Shown here: piece after piece, positions 48,301 through 60,173 of the stretch
How the letters are laid out: every line of letters starts with the position of its first letter
Position numbering within the stretch: the first letter of the stretch is position 1
DNA from: Opisthorchis felineus
Lineage: Eukaryota; Platyhelminthes; Trematoda; Opisthorchiida; Opisthorchiidae
Length of the DNA: 64,000 nucleotides
Direction of reading: 5' to 3'
Assembly (NCBI GenBank): GCA_004794785.1
Contig: SJOL01004514.1
Span: forward strand, 108,341 to 172,340
The notes under the pieces: generated by a model
What the model was told of the DNA's origin: nothing
Databases searched by the model: none
What the model saw: only the letters and a program-made list of their open reading frames with translations
Made by a program: the position numbers and the translations under genes

Positions 48301-51300
48301 ATCTGGCCAATATCCCTCTGGCGTTGCAGCAGAGACTTAATGTGTCCGAGAGATGTGAACTGATCAACAAACTCATGCTCATGGAGAAAGATAGATGACG
48401 AGTTCGGAGTTAAAATGTTTAGTCACGCAAGCTGGAAAACAAGACCGCTTGTGAGTTGTGTAGACAACCAAGCAGAGTAACAAAACTTGCGGTTTGCAGA
48501 ATTCGATCCCAACGACAGCGTCAATAAAAATGGATGAGCAAATGAAAGGAGACATTTCTGACGACCATCAGCAGTTGCCGAAAAAAGTTTGTATAAACAC
48601 TCCGTTATCCCGAGAGCGAAAGTGTAAAACGGCGAGAAGATATTACGGAATTAGACGGCGGTGGCTCTGGGAGGTTTCATGGTAGTTGATCTGCTTTCCA
48701 AGTCTCACTGTCAAGCTAACCGTTGAGTTGGGCGAACAGATTAGCAGCCATTTTGTCAGCTACAAATGTGTGGAAGAGCTGAGTTATCCACTGTTTTGTA
48801 GGTACCTTTGAAGGTGCGGAAAACCGTGACTGTTGGTAGGTGGTGCGTGTAGCTTTCGAAGTGTGTGCAAAGCTATGGTCAGTGCACCCAGATACCTGGT
48901 CAAAATCTTTCTTGCCAATCTTGTTGTCATGTATCACCTAACGAAACTATGGGAATTCTTACATCAGACCAGGCATGAGGTCACAGTCACATCTTAATCG
49001 ACAGTAATGCACCAGTAATGCATACTGGTGCCCAACTGCCATACAATCATAAAGGAAGAAAGCCTTAGTAAGGAATGGAAAGAAAAGAAAAGGGTAGGGA
49101 GTTAGTTCGAATAAGCCCTATGTACCTAAGTTAGACGATCAAGACGTTTAAACATCACCAAAATAAACACATCTCAACATTAAATGGAAGTAAATGGCCA
49201 TCAGCGGGATCAACCCAACTTCTTTTGCGGAATAAATGATGATTCTATGGCTTAAACACCATTTTATGCTGTATCCAACTTACAATGTTGACACGCCTTA
49301 CCGGAACAGTTTGATTCACATATGTGCTGGATCTAGATGTCGTTATCTTCTGTACTCTAGAGGTAGTTGTTCAGGTCTTTTAAGTTTCCAAACAGAGTCC
49401 ACATAACGCGCAGTCTTTACCTGGTTACTGAAGCTTGCAATTGACTACGTGATAGAAATTCACACTCAACGGAGCTTAAAACGTGATAGCAACACCGAAT
49501 TGGTGGATGGTGTTATCTTCCTCACCTCTTCCTCTCTAAAATAGTATATAATCTGGAACTTTCCAAAAAAGTTTAAATTTTGCTAAACGGTTGAGCTAAA
49601 ACTGTTGAAACTCATTAAAAAACTGACAGTCTGTGGGTATTCAGAACTCTTCCTATCTTTTTGCGATGACGAAGGATGATCAGTTAAGCAGCATACTATG
49701 AGCTTGGAGTATTTACAAGTGAGTATTTAGAAAACAGAGTATACATAATATGGAGGTGTCCTTGAGCCACACTCTTTACCATAATGCTTTGGTTGAAAAA
49801 TGACCCTGCTATTCTTAACATCAAGCGGTCGCCGCTGGAATCCTAGCACCCAGTGATTAGAACCAGGTTGAAATACGCAATGGATCGCTATTCATGGGTG
49901 GGCAATTGTAATTTACTGATGTGCTGGATTCTCAAACTATCGAGCAGCAGAATATTTACATTGGCATGCGTCTTGACAACGTATCTGTTCGAGATAGTTC
50001 AAAGGTTTACTTAGCTGAGAAATGACTAACCAACCAACGCCCCAAGCTGACTGCTTGCCAATGATCAGCCGGTGGCATGTCCTCACATCCTGGTCGTATT
50101 GTTGGTGAACGTTACGTATTTGTTTGGTGGGCATATGAAAATGCTCATCAGTGTGTGGACCATTCTCCCACAGGGCAAAACGTTGTAGAGGTTAGATTTT
50201 CATTAAGTCGTAGGGTCCAGCATTGGCCTACCCAACCTGTGTATGTTTCACTCTCTGACGTTAGTCTTTCACTTACCATATTTAGTAAGTTCCAAACCTA
50301 TTCGGTCAGTATGCTTCATAATACACTGGTTTTACTTGTGATGGTCAACTCAAGGATAAAAATAAACATATTTATGAAGAGACAGAGTGCACCTGATCCC
50401 CTTACTAATTATTATGTTGTAGCTTTGTTCAGTGGGCATTCAGAAAACAACTGTTGTTCTGAGTGCTTTAAGGTCACTCTCTCGACAAGAAGCGGTCTGG
50501 CTAAAACCACTAGCAATACACCAATTGATATCTGGAAGTAATCAGTCCCTTGCGGTAAACAGCCCATTCGGAATGAGGGTCAAGCCATAATTTACGGGCA
50601 TGCATTGTGGATAACATTCCGGGAAGGTTTTTGGTTTGTTCACTGATGGGGTTGTAAGTTACCCAGTTTCCCTCACCCACGCATTCCACGTTCCAAAACT
50701 CAAGCAAGGCTTGGTTTGGTGACTTTTCTATGCAATGAATGCTACGGTTTCATCATGAAATCATGTTTACTGGAAACCACTTAATCGCTTTCCAGTATAT
50801 TATGTTACTCTTCATTTAATGCAGAAACATGAGATTGATGTCGGAACAACTGCCTTTCCCTATTGAACCGTTTGCTGATTACGGCAAATTTTTACATCAT
50901 CAATTCGTAGTGGTATAGGGTGCGTCAGTTTTGGCGCCCAGAACGTCAGAGTCAGCGAAAATTCTGGTCTCCAAATTCACAATCTGCGATACTGACGTTC
51001 TCCTCCATGACACAGAAGGTACATCTTGATTGCGCCTACTTGCGCCCCATGCTAGGGTGAACTTTCTCCATATCACACAAGCTGTGATGGGCAGTGAAAT
51101 AGACACAACAGAAGGATCAAATAAACTGTAAAAGAGATATTACTAAAATTGAAAGGCGTCTAATCGACCAATCAGAGGCAGGAAGATTGGCTGGAAAACA
51201 AAGCCCCGGAAAAGTACACCAATCGGAATGAAGGTACAGAACTACCGGAAGGGGGCTACTCAATGAAACAACCTGATTCAGGAAAACCAGTCCATGCAAA

Positions 51301-51687
51301 GCATATTCCAAAATGACTAATCAATTTAAGTGCCCTAAAATCCTCGAACATCTACATAAGTGTGAGCAGATATGGAGGACTGGCGTACCCAGCTGCGAAA
51401 TAACGGCGTCACCTAGCACGACGACGAAACATTTGCAAATCAGTCGCCAACCTTGGCGAAGGGATCAACTGCCACCTAAGTACAAGCCAGTATTGAACTA
51501 AACTCGCATATTATAGCTTGAAACATTTAGCCCGGGACTCTAATGTAGAGACTGGAATTCAAATGTAATCGTGCGTAATGTAGTGATGGCATATTTTTGA
51601 TGAAATAGTGGAACTATAAGTGCAATAAGGCAATCCGTAACGGGTTACAATGATAGCATCTAAAGCCACGTTGAAATGGAAACTCAC
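45370..51687. other. Remainder of a long intron, anonymous
   Basis: If the minus-strand gene model is right this is intron. Open frames such as 50077-50541 (plus, 154 codons) and 47376-47591 (minus) lack motifs. The latter has splice-like borders but phases (0,0) that cannot fit between the flanking exons. No repeat family was recognised. Confidence 0.35.
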
Positions 51688-51794
51688 CACGTCTTTGATT
51701 TACGCAGCATATAACCAAAATGATGACAGCAATAGCGATGGCAAACGAAACCACCGGTAGCGCTATCTGAAGGGCCCTTCGTTGATCAGAGTAA
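51688..51794 (-). CDS. Transmembrane exon of the PPPY-tail gene
   Basis: Bordered on the minus strand by acceptor GGTGTGTTACAG and donor GTGAGT. The 107 bases begin with the last base of a split codon and end with a lone G that pairs in phase with the TT starting the exon at 44356. The peptide YSDQRRALQIALPVVSFAIA continues IAVIILVICCVNQRR. It is a single membrane span of about 22 residues followed by CC (possible palmitoylation sites) and a basic stop-transfer. Together with the proline-rich tail this predicts a type I single-pass protein at the plasma membrane or endosomes. The exon(s) for the signal peptide and ectodomain should lie at higher coordinates, perhaps beyond the window, and were not found. 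Confidence 0.75.
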
Positions 51795-51799
51795 CTGTA

Positions 51800-52130
51800 A
51801 CACACCAAATTCAAAGTAGAGCGATAGAACTGTTGTTGAATAGAAACAGATTGCAACATAGCATCAACACGTGTATGTCTTAGATGCGTCATGTATATTA
51901 GATTATAAAGTACTTGGCACGGCAAAAACAGTCAGACTCCTTAGTACAAAATTTCCCAAGAGGTTTCTTCATAAGAAATGATTTTGGTGATATCGTCCTC
52001 AAAACACGATGATCCGCAAGGAGATTTCTTCCTTTGAATGCCAGCTGTGGTTAGTTTTCCTCTAAATCGAAGCTAAGTGGATGAAATGCCTTTAAAGATA
52101 TCTTTGACATGAAATCTAACGCTGACTGTT
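51800..52130. other. No recognisable feature
   Basis: Probably intron upstream of the transmembrane exon. Confidence 0.35.
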
Positions 52131-52139
52131 GCCTTAAAC

Positions 52140-52445
52140 ATTCATTCACTGGAGAATCAGCTGAATTTAATCCAGAGCTCTTTGAAAGGTGAACTGTTTA
52201 GATTTTTCGTTGATCTTATAAGCACATGCTTTGATATCTTGAATGTCGTTCCAAATGAAATATGAGAAAGCTTGTTTAAGACTGTTAGAAGCGAGAGGTC
52301 CTGCTGAATTTCCACTGAACCCCTCTTCCGTATTAACTTGATTTACAGTTAAGTGGCTGACTCAGCCTACATGACAAAACTCAACATAGGCGGAACCGAC
52401 AGTGTGCTGTTCAGAGTTTTTATCGATCCAATCAGTAGTCACCTC
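52140..52445 (+). repeat. Ribozyme repeat, strongly decayed
   Basis: TTGATATCTTGAATGTCGTT and CCAAATGAAATATGAGAAAG match the family body. A ribozyme remnant at about 52365-52412 (TAGGCGGAACCGACAGTGTG) and the downstream landmark (ATCCAATCAGTAGTCACC) follow at the right spacing. The catalytic strand CTGATGA is gone. Confidence 0.5.
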
Positions 52446-52449
52446 AGAT

Positions 52450-53670
52450 GTTCGCCACAATCAATCACAGTCTGATTTAGCCTAAGCGTTAACCATCTCC
52501 AAATACACTGGCGTTACTCCATGATATATTCAAATATGCATACTGAAGTTTTATAGTGGGCAACTCGACACATACCTTTGTACTCTAACAAAAGTGCACG
52601 GTTCCCGTAAAGAGACTTAATTAAAAGGGCATTCTCCACAGAAACGATACAGAAGCTTTTTGAGTTTCAGTGCCTTGGGCAAAATCTCTCCAAAACTAGG
52701 CCGCCCCCAGAAAAATGTCAAGAAGTCACCCTACATGAATTGCGTAACCTACTGAAGGCATGTTATATTACAGTCAATGTAACAACTAACTAGTACGTGA
52801 CAGCCGCCAACACTGAACTACATGACCCACAGTATGTTTTCTGAGGCCAGAAAGTTGTTTGAAAACACTTTGATTCCTGTCGAAAAAACGAAGCACTGAC
52901 TCAGCTCAACACTGAACCCAACAGCCCTATGTAATGCCTGAAGTACGACCATTCTCCCCAAACACCGATGTGGGCTGTCACACGCCCAACATCCGTCTAC
53001 TGTGTGGAACATTTTCAAAACCGCTGTCCGAATTATCCACGGCTATCTCAGATGTGACAGAGAGTGTGAGACAGAATGTGTGCGATTTATTGACATTCCA
53101 TCTGACAGAGAGCGTAGTTTGAGGAATCCATTTCGGTGCGAAGACAGTGAAGAGTGCAGTAATTCCAAACAAGCCTCAGCTTGGGGGAAATTACCCCCTT
53201 ATTCGTGAGGGCAATAACAATTTCGTTGTGGCTCTCTAGTCGAATATATACTGTCAGGCATCATCTGTAGGATGGCTGCAAAAACCGACTCTCTAACCAG
53301 ACGTAACAGAGAGGACAACGAAGCCCGGACATAAGTACCAAATACACTAGGGGATTCTCCACACAACTCCACAGATTATGAGTTCGTAGTTCAAATGACC
53401 ACAACAGGGCCCAAGCTGAATTAAAGTCCATCTGGTGGATGATATTATTGTTGTTTGAGCCACGCAGGTTCTACTTTTAGGCTTCTTTGGGGAATTTATA
53501 TTGGAAGACAAACATATCAAGGTGCAAGATACTACAATGGAATATGGATACGCAATCGGATTTCAAAGAAAATCGCAACGTAATCTCTGCTAAATCGTGT
53601 TTTTCCAATGCACGAGCAAATGTTCATAGCGTGCGCATGAAATGGGAAACACTGAGTAACAGATTATCTT
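52450..53670. other. No recognisable feature
   Basis: Small overlapping open frames at about 52.8-53.2 kb on both strands, without motif. Two similar short runs, TGACAGAGAGTGTGAGACAG and CTGACAGAGAGCGTAGTTTG, lie about 45 bases apart. Confidence 0.3.
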
Positions 53671-53678
53671 TATGTTAG

Positions 53679-53877
53679 CCGGCTTCAACTATTACATACG
53701 GTATAAAAGTGCCCAAAAAATGCACAATTGTGCCTTCCACTGTGTGCAAAACGACGTGCTCTAGTAGTGAACTTTGCACAACTTGTGACAACAGCACAAC
53801 AAAATATCATCAGGATGTGATGTTGCTTCATGATACCACACAGCATATCCCAAAACTGAAACGGACCAGTTGTTACG
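53679..53877 (+). CDS. Weak candidate exon, cysteine-rich
   Basis: A possible acceptor (TTATCTTTATGTTAG) opens a frame containing KCTIVPSTVCKTTCSSSELC and TTCDNSTTKYHQD. A GTCAGC donor after TGTTACG would leave one base and fit the exon at 54078 in phase. The donor is poor, the open frame also runs on past it to a stop near 53957, and no family is recognised. The cysteine spacing is the main reason to record it. Confidence 0.22.
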
Positions 53878-54077
53878 GTCAGCCATTCACACCTCCGCGA
53901 AATGTTGGAAGTACTGTCAGCCAAACTCATTTCTGGGTTAGATCGTGTGTGCTGTGAGGTTGCATGCTTCGTGATCCGCGGAGAAAATCAACCGATGAAA
54001 CTCGACCCCAGGTAATGCTAATATTGTGATTAGTGTCATATCAAGTTATAGTGAATACTGTCTTGCCTGTTTACCAG

Positions 54078-54265
54078 TGGAACGTCGTTCGTCTGAGCCG
54101 AACCCCTCAAATTATTGTTCACCGCAAACAAGTTCATATCTATCCATTAGTCCAGTTCCATATGGTGATACTGTCCAGCGGGACTCTCCTTTGAGTCAGT
54201 CACCATATTATGGTGTATTTCCTGCAGAAAGTTCTTCCACTGGCTCATCTCATATGTCTTTATGA
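54078..54265 (+). CDS. Candidate last exon, Ser/Pro/Tyr-rich tail
   Basis: The acceptor CTTGCCTGTTTACCAG leads into a frame ending in TGA. The frame includes VERRSSEPNPSNYCSPQTSS, then SPVPYGDTVQRDSPLSQSPY and ends SSSTGSSHMSL. This composition (low complexity, Ser/Pro/Tyr) is typical of the disordered C-terminus of a regulatory or membrane protein and atypical of chance frames. It needs one base from the preceding exon. The gene is otherwise unidentified. It lies on the plus strand, opposite to the PPPY-tail gene. Confidence 0.4.
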
Positions 54266-54394
54266 CTGTATTTCGTATTGTTCCGTTTAGTTTTGGAATC
54301 ATTCTGCTCCCGATATGTCATCCTACGGGGTGCGATATAAGTAGGCATATGGTTACTAAAATATCTCTCCTCATGTAGCACTTGATGCTCGGGT

Positions 54395-54510
54395 GAGATC
54401 GACCGAAGGATACTCGGGGACTACGCATGCCAGATGAGCCTAACGAATAGCAAAGAGAGTATTGGACATTCGAAGAGTCTCTATCTGCCCTATAAGTAGT
54501 ACAGAATCGA
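54395..54510 (+). repeat. Ribozyme repeat fragment, dead hammerhead
   Basis: ACTCGGGGACTACGCATGCC leads into CAGATGAGCCTAACGA, a hammerhead remnant (54421-54475) with one core change (CAGATGA) and a rewritten GAAA strand. The downstream landmark CCTATAAGTAGTACAG follows. Confidence 0.6.
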
Positions 54511-54519
54511 AAAAACTAC

Positions 54520-56955
54520 TTCGACATATTGATTATCTTTTTAGATAAAACCTGTGGCGTTCTTTATGTGGCAAACTTAGTCGGAGATTACTGTAAGTGA
54601 GAGGTCTAACTGATATTCAGTTGAGTTTCTCGTCATGTTATGCTACAGATGACCAGTTTTATGTAAGCAAGGATCCCTGTCGGCAGATGGCGTATAGATC
54701 GGGAGTCATTTTGAATCATTTTTGATGGAACAACGTGTGCCACAGTTGCTGCATCAGAACCCTTCCGATGGGGAATTCACAGTTGACTATAGGAAAGAGT
54801 TTTCTTTCACCTCGCAGACTTCCATATAAGATAAAATGAAGATTGGTCACCCGTTAGACCTAAGTTTCTCAGGCTCACCTGGACAGGTAAACATACTACC
54901 ATCAAACGCCCTTGTCGAACAAAATATAAACCAAAATAAGTGCAAAATATGTACACCGAAATTGAAATCACTTGCTCCGATGGGGCGAACGATCGTCTGG
55001 ACACTTCATTCCTAATGCAAGACGATGGCAGCTTCAACAAATATCATGGAAAGACTCTCGAAAAGTGTGAGTTGATGTTTCTAGAGAGAACTTTATTCTT
55101 TAAAGCAACCAGTATGACAACCGATTGCCGCGGCACATTAATAAAATCCCCATCGGAGCAGTTAGAGCTGCCTCTTTATTGATGATGAACAAAACACTAC
55201 GAAGTTTGACAAGCACAGCCTTTTGCGCAACCTTTTTGATAAATGTGTAATCCGTCGGAAGCATCCAAAACTAATACGAATTTCTGAGCACTCCTCGAAG
55301 AATCTCACAGGTGAAAATTTGAAGCTTTCCTTCAGCTCAGTCATTTGATGTATCTTGGGTTGCTTTAACCATAATGAAGTAGGGAAGTTGTTTAGAGTGT
55401 GAGGACGTCAGAAAACCAATCGCTCGCGTTCTTCTACTGAGGGAGAGACCCAGTTTATATGAATAACTAAGTTTGGTGGGCAGTCTTGTTCCGCCTAGGT
55501 AAGGCCGGCAATAAATGTCGGCTATTGTTCCATGGGTCCGATGACTTCACATTTAATCGTCTGACTGAAATGCTGTTCATTAGTGTGCCGTAAGCTTCAT
55601 TCTAGATATAGGAAAGCACCTAATGTGATGAGGGAACTGGTTGAATAAATGCTATCGTACTTCTCACCATTATGTAGTTTATCAAAAGAACTGGGCGCAC
55701 AAGATCCGTGACCATTGTGCATCTTGAGCAAAACTCTAGCTGATTTAACATTGGGATATGTGCATTGACCTTCAAAACGACTGAAATTCTCCAAAAAATC
55801 AATCTAATATTAAACATGACCCAAAAGTTTCCACGGTTCCTCCTGAACGAAGTCATTTACTCTTTGATGACCAGCAGAATTGTATACTTACTACAGAAAT
55901 GACTGGGAGAAAGTCGGAAGTTAGAAAGAACGGGTGCTCTTAATGGTTCCCACACGCCGTTTTGCCATTGAATCTAAGATGATATCGAATTGACCTTGAG
56001 TGAGAGCATCCCATGATTGGTGATTTTATCGATGCGAAGAAACTTTCCTTGCAACCTATTGATGGATACATCATCGATTGTAGCCACACATATTTCCAAA
56101 TCACCCTCCAGCCTTTTGGAATTTTTTACTGTTTCCAATTTAAATACATCTCACCTTGTATAAACAAAGGTTTTACGGAGGGCTTATACTGGATAACAAG
56201 TACAAGGTAAAAAGCGGTACGAATTTATCTAACAACACGGCTGATTAACTGTCCACGAAAACAACAAAAATGTTGCCAACAAAACACACATGCGGGAGAA
56301 GTTCAATAGAACAATTCTTAGCAAAAGTAAACCTCCGTAGAGGGAACCAAGTTAGGACAACGATCCAGAGGATTCGAGGTACCGCCCACAAAAAAAGCCC
56401 AGAAGATACAAATCCTGAACGGATCACGTTCTATGAAGTTGATTCCAACGGTCCAGCACTCTGGAACTCGACGAGGAACTCGATCTATCAGGTTATATCG
56501 AGTTAGTTGCCTTCACGAAAAATCAAACGGCAGGAAGGCCGGTTGCAAATGGAAGACAACCAATCAGCTATTAGTGACAACGAATCTGACTGACCAACCG
56601 CAAAACAACCACTAAATAGCCTCTAAAAGAATCCAAGTGCAGGCTGCAACTGAGTAGCACTGGGGCCAGCAGCCCACTGACAATCTAGCCGCTTTGACGC
56701 TTGATGCACCAGAGCAACAGCTATTTCTCTAATATATCTCTCAGATTTCATGTCGAATCGTGGACTAACATATAAAAGACTCCGCAGGTTATCGATCCAA
56801 GCGGAAATATATGTCCGTAGACAGTATTTGTACGTAAGCAATCTTTAACAAACTTGAATAACTTACTCATCAAAATATCTATCTGTGAAAACAAAGCAAG
56901 CAAGAAATCATGAATACACCATTTTCACGTACAGACAGGCTGGAAAAGTAGAACA
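54520..56955. other. No recognisable feature
   Basis: Apart from a short body scrap of the ribozyme repeat near 54600-54660 (CAGTTGAGTTTCTCGTCATG), nothing is recognised. The open frames at 54940-55182 and 56270-56506 have no motif. Confidence 0.35.
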
Positions 56956-56959
56956 GAAT

Positions 56960-57295
56960 GACAAATACACTCAATTTAAAATCAATTTGGTTTTTACGCG
57001 AGACGCAACTGAATCTATCGTTTTTATGACATTCTTCAACTACATGTGCTGCACAAAGGTCGCCTCATGTTTCACTTGGTACGATGTTCCATACATCGCA
57101 GTATATTTTCATAAAGGACACTATTCACAAGGTTGCTGAAAATTCTCCGATAGCCCACCACCGGTTTCGCCTTTCTTGGGGCTCATCAGATAGGCGCAGT
57201 CCCCGAGTTTCCGTCAACCTTATGCTCCACTTGAACCTAAATTGCACGAAACTAGCGAAATACACTCAGTTGCAAACCAGACCTGCTTAGTTTGA
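56960..57295 (-). repeat. Ribozyme repeat, near full-length, G at the cleavage site
   Basis: Minus-strand copy slightly longer than one unit. The body (CAATTTGGTTTTTACGCGAG, CAACTACATGTGCTGCACAA, CGCCTCATGTTTCACTTGG) is followed by CACAAGGTTGCTGAAAATTC and a hammerhead at about 57148-57205. CTGATGA and GAAA are intact and ACCGGT is kept. The residue after U16.1 is G instead of C, which the NUH rule forbids. Stem II has one C-A mismatch. It is predicted not to cleave. Confidence 0.85.
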
Positions 57296-57299
57296 GTCT

Positions 57300-57950
57300 G
57301 AACGTGGAAAAAAGTCAGATTAGGATTCACCCAGACATCACTTTGTCAATGGCTATCAATGGCTGCTGTAACAGTGCTCCAGGGATATGGAACTCAGGAA
57401 CCCACAGGAAGTTTGCCAAATTTCTGAGCGTGCGGTAAAGATGCCACAGGATGTTTTCGATTGTTGTAAGAGATTCCTCCACCTTTGTTCCATTTGTGCA
57501 GGATATGACAGATGTTAACTTGTTCTTAAAAGTCTAGCCTAACTTTCCTGTGATTTTTGGAGTGACCATGACGTGGGATCTATTGTTACTCCCAAATAAC
57601 TCATTCGAACTTCCCCCGTCAAGGTTATAACAAATGAGAAAATGAATGAGTGAATTTGATAGGGTCCCTTGCAAAATAATTCGAAACCTGATGGTACATG
57701 TTTCCCAACTTTATTTCTATAAACTGCAGACAAAAGCCCCTGCATGCCAAGATGGCAGTCTTTAGTCCAGGAGCAATCAGACTAGCATAAAAATATGATA
57801 TGTTTCTGAGATTTTTCTTATGCTATGTATTATTTGCTGATGATACAAATGTAAACGTTAAATTGTCCTAATTTCTCGGCTGTTTCGTGAATTTGTCTTC
57901 TTTCGAAGTGGAAAGCCGTGCCCTTTACTTCGAAAAATACTCCCATTTGC
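57300..57950. other. No recognisable feature
   Basis: Anonymous spacer between two oppositely oriented ribozyme repeats. Confidence 0.4.
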
Positions 57951-57954
57951 ACTC

Positions 57955-58110
57955 AAGTTTGTCTGTGAATCCGACTGAATGTCGCGCTGCTGATGGTTGA
58001 CAAAAATTCTGGGGCTGCATCTATCTGATTAGCCCTAAGAAGGGCGAAACCGATCTGGGGCTGTTGAAGAGTTTTCAACAAACTTAGGAGTGGCGCGTTT
58101 TTTATCTGTT
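57955..58110 (+). repeat. Ribozyme repeat with U8 hammerhead
   Basis: A plus-strand hammerhead at about 58012-58060. Stem II is perfect (GCCC paired with GGGC) and GAAA is intact, but the catalytic strand is CTGATTA (G8 to U). Stem III is changed to ACCGAT, which is no longer self-complementary. The downstream landmark CAACAAACTTAGGAGTGGCG follows. It is predicted inactive. Confidence 0.8.
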
Positions 58111-58114
58111 CCTT

Positions 58115-60170
58115 TAAGGGTCGATCCAAAATCTTGGAAATCCGCTTATTCGTTTTCAAGTCCAGGTGCGTCATTCATCTACAGATTCCGCATCCAACGC
58201 AAACCCAACAATGCGAGTCTACCCTCTTAGTTCAGTCAACGGTTGTCTCATCTCATATAAACCTATATTTTACATGACTTAGTTCTTTGTATTCAGAATA
58301 CTCGGTAGTTTGAACACATGGAAAGCAAATAAGACAACATAAATTTTTGTCAGTCCTGAGGACGCAAATTGAAATAACACTTGAATAAGTTGAAATCCAC
58401 TTTGCCTGGGCAACAATTTGGTAGTTGGGAACATACTCAGGAATAGTGAGTTGTCTAAAGCAGTGTTTTTTACAGGCCAACTGACGGGATGCGCATATCC
58501 CAGGGTGCTAGTTTGCCTATTGTCAACACTGTGCAGAGAAAGACCTGATTTCTACGCTCTGTCTATAAATTGTTGCTGATTGCACTTGGAGAGGCAACAA
58601 AACTTTTGGTATTGTGCTTAAAACGTTCGTACTGCACTTTGTAATGAGACGTGCCTGTCATCAAGCAATCGGAGAATTTGGAACCTAGGTAAACTAAGTA
58701 AACAGGTTGTGTTCATCGACTTTCATACTGCTGAGAATTTTCTCGATTAATTGTAGTCACGTAAAATAATCCAACATGTGAAAATTGCGCTTTGTGCTCG
58801 AACAGTCAGTCTGAGTTGCGCGTAGGTTTGTCGTTCCCAAGTACCAAAAGGAACAACTGGTTTTGAAAGTTCACATCATTATTTACGTACAATTAGGCAA
58901 AACTGCACAAAAAGGTCCAATTTTCCACTTCGTCGCGGTAGCAGGCGCGCAAGTCTACCACTAACCAACGCAGCTTAGCGTCACAATCCGCAAACGAGAT
59001 AACGAAGGACGGAACTGAGGCTCACTGATGTGTGTTACGGTGATCCCGCCAAGACCATTTTGGTGATTCTGATTGATGGTGCGACCACAATGACATCAGG
59101 GGCCAAAAAGGCGGGGTAGGAACGCGAATTGTTTAGTGGGTGCAGTAAAGCTCACTCGCCAGCCCACCAGTGTCAGACGGGATGGCCCTTATTCCAAGGT
59201 GAATTGCGGATACAGAAATCGCGATTTAGCAGCACACATACGGACTAATCATACTGTCAGATTATATTTGATAAAGCTTTCTGGTAGGTGTGAGGCTAAG
59301 CTTTAAATAGCTGTTGTTTTATTCAGTTGACTAACTGACTACTGGCAAGCCTTCAGGATATTTCTTTTTTCTCGGAATCGTCACCGACATTTACAGATAC
59401 CTTGTTAATTGTCAGGCCGTTAGCTTGGATTTCACCGGATGACCCAGAAAAAGTGCGGATGTATACCAAAAATCACATCCTTTTTCGGACTCATCATTTA
59501 GGTGTGGACGGTCCGGCCACATGATCCTTTGATTGGTAGTTTCGGGCTGACAACCTCCGATTGCCTATCTACGGATTAGTTTGTGCAGCTAGTGAATTAC
59601 ATTCAGGCACAAAACGTGGTATGGACGCTTTTTTTGGCTTGTTGAAATAGTCAGAGAATATTAGTGAATGGTGAGACGGAGAAACTGAAGAAAAACCCCG
59701 AGGTTCAATACTTTTTGCAAATACTCACACGGTAACCGCAAGACAGCGTCAAGCAGAGCGTCACGCGTGTTATCTCTACAGCATGAGTTTCAGAGTTGAA
59801 GTGCGTATGTGGAGAACCATTTGTGATCCGGCAGTGCACTTCTACAAAATACCCCATGCATTAGAAAGTAACGTTCGGTGTATTGTAAATAAAAGCTCGA
59901 TAACGGAATACTACAATCTTACTAAATCTACCCTTGACACTCCATGTATTTGTCGTCTGTCCTTCATTACGTTCCCCCCTCCCAATACTGAAGATATTCA
60001 GTTGTTTGAAAAGTACACAGCACTGTCAAAACGTTCATGAGCTTACAGCAACTCCATTTTGTCAGATTTTGACGTCAAATAAATATGACGTCAATAAGCG
60101 ACGTGCGCTATTTTGAAATGTTAAAATGTGTCAAGGTTTCATGTTCTAAATACACCACTGAAGTGGAATG
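58115..60170. other. No recognisable feature
   Basis: The open frame at 59783-60040 has no motif. No repeat was recognised. Confidence 0.35.
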
Positions 60171-60173
60171 GTT

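Noticed and set aside
50077..50541. 154-codon plus-strand open frame.
   Set aside because: No motif, signal peptide or splice border. Antisense within the presumed intron of the minus-strand gene.
57830..57880. A plus-strand frame reading YVLFADDTNV, similar to the catalytic motif of reverse transcriptase.
   Set aside because: The motif stands alone. The flanks do not give other RT motifs in the same frame and a stop follows within ten codons, so chance is likely.
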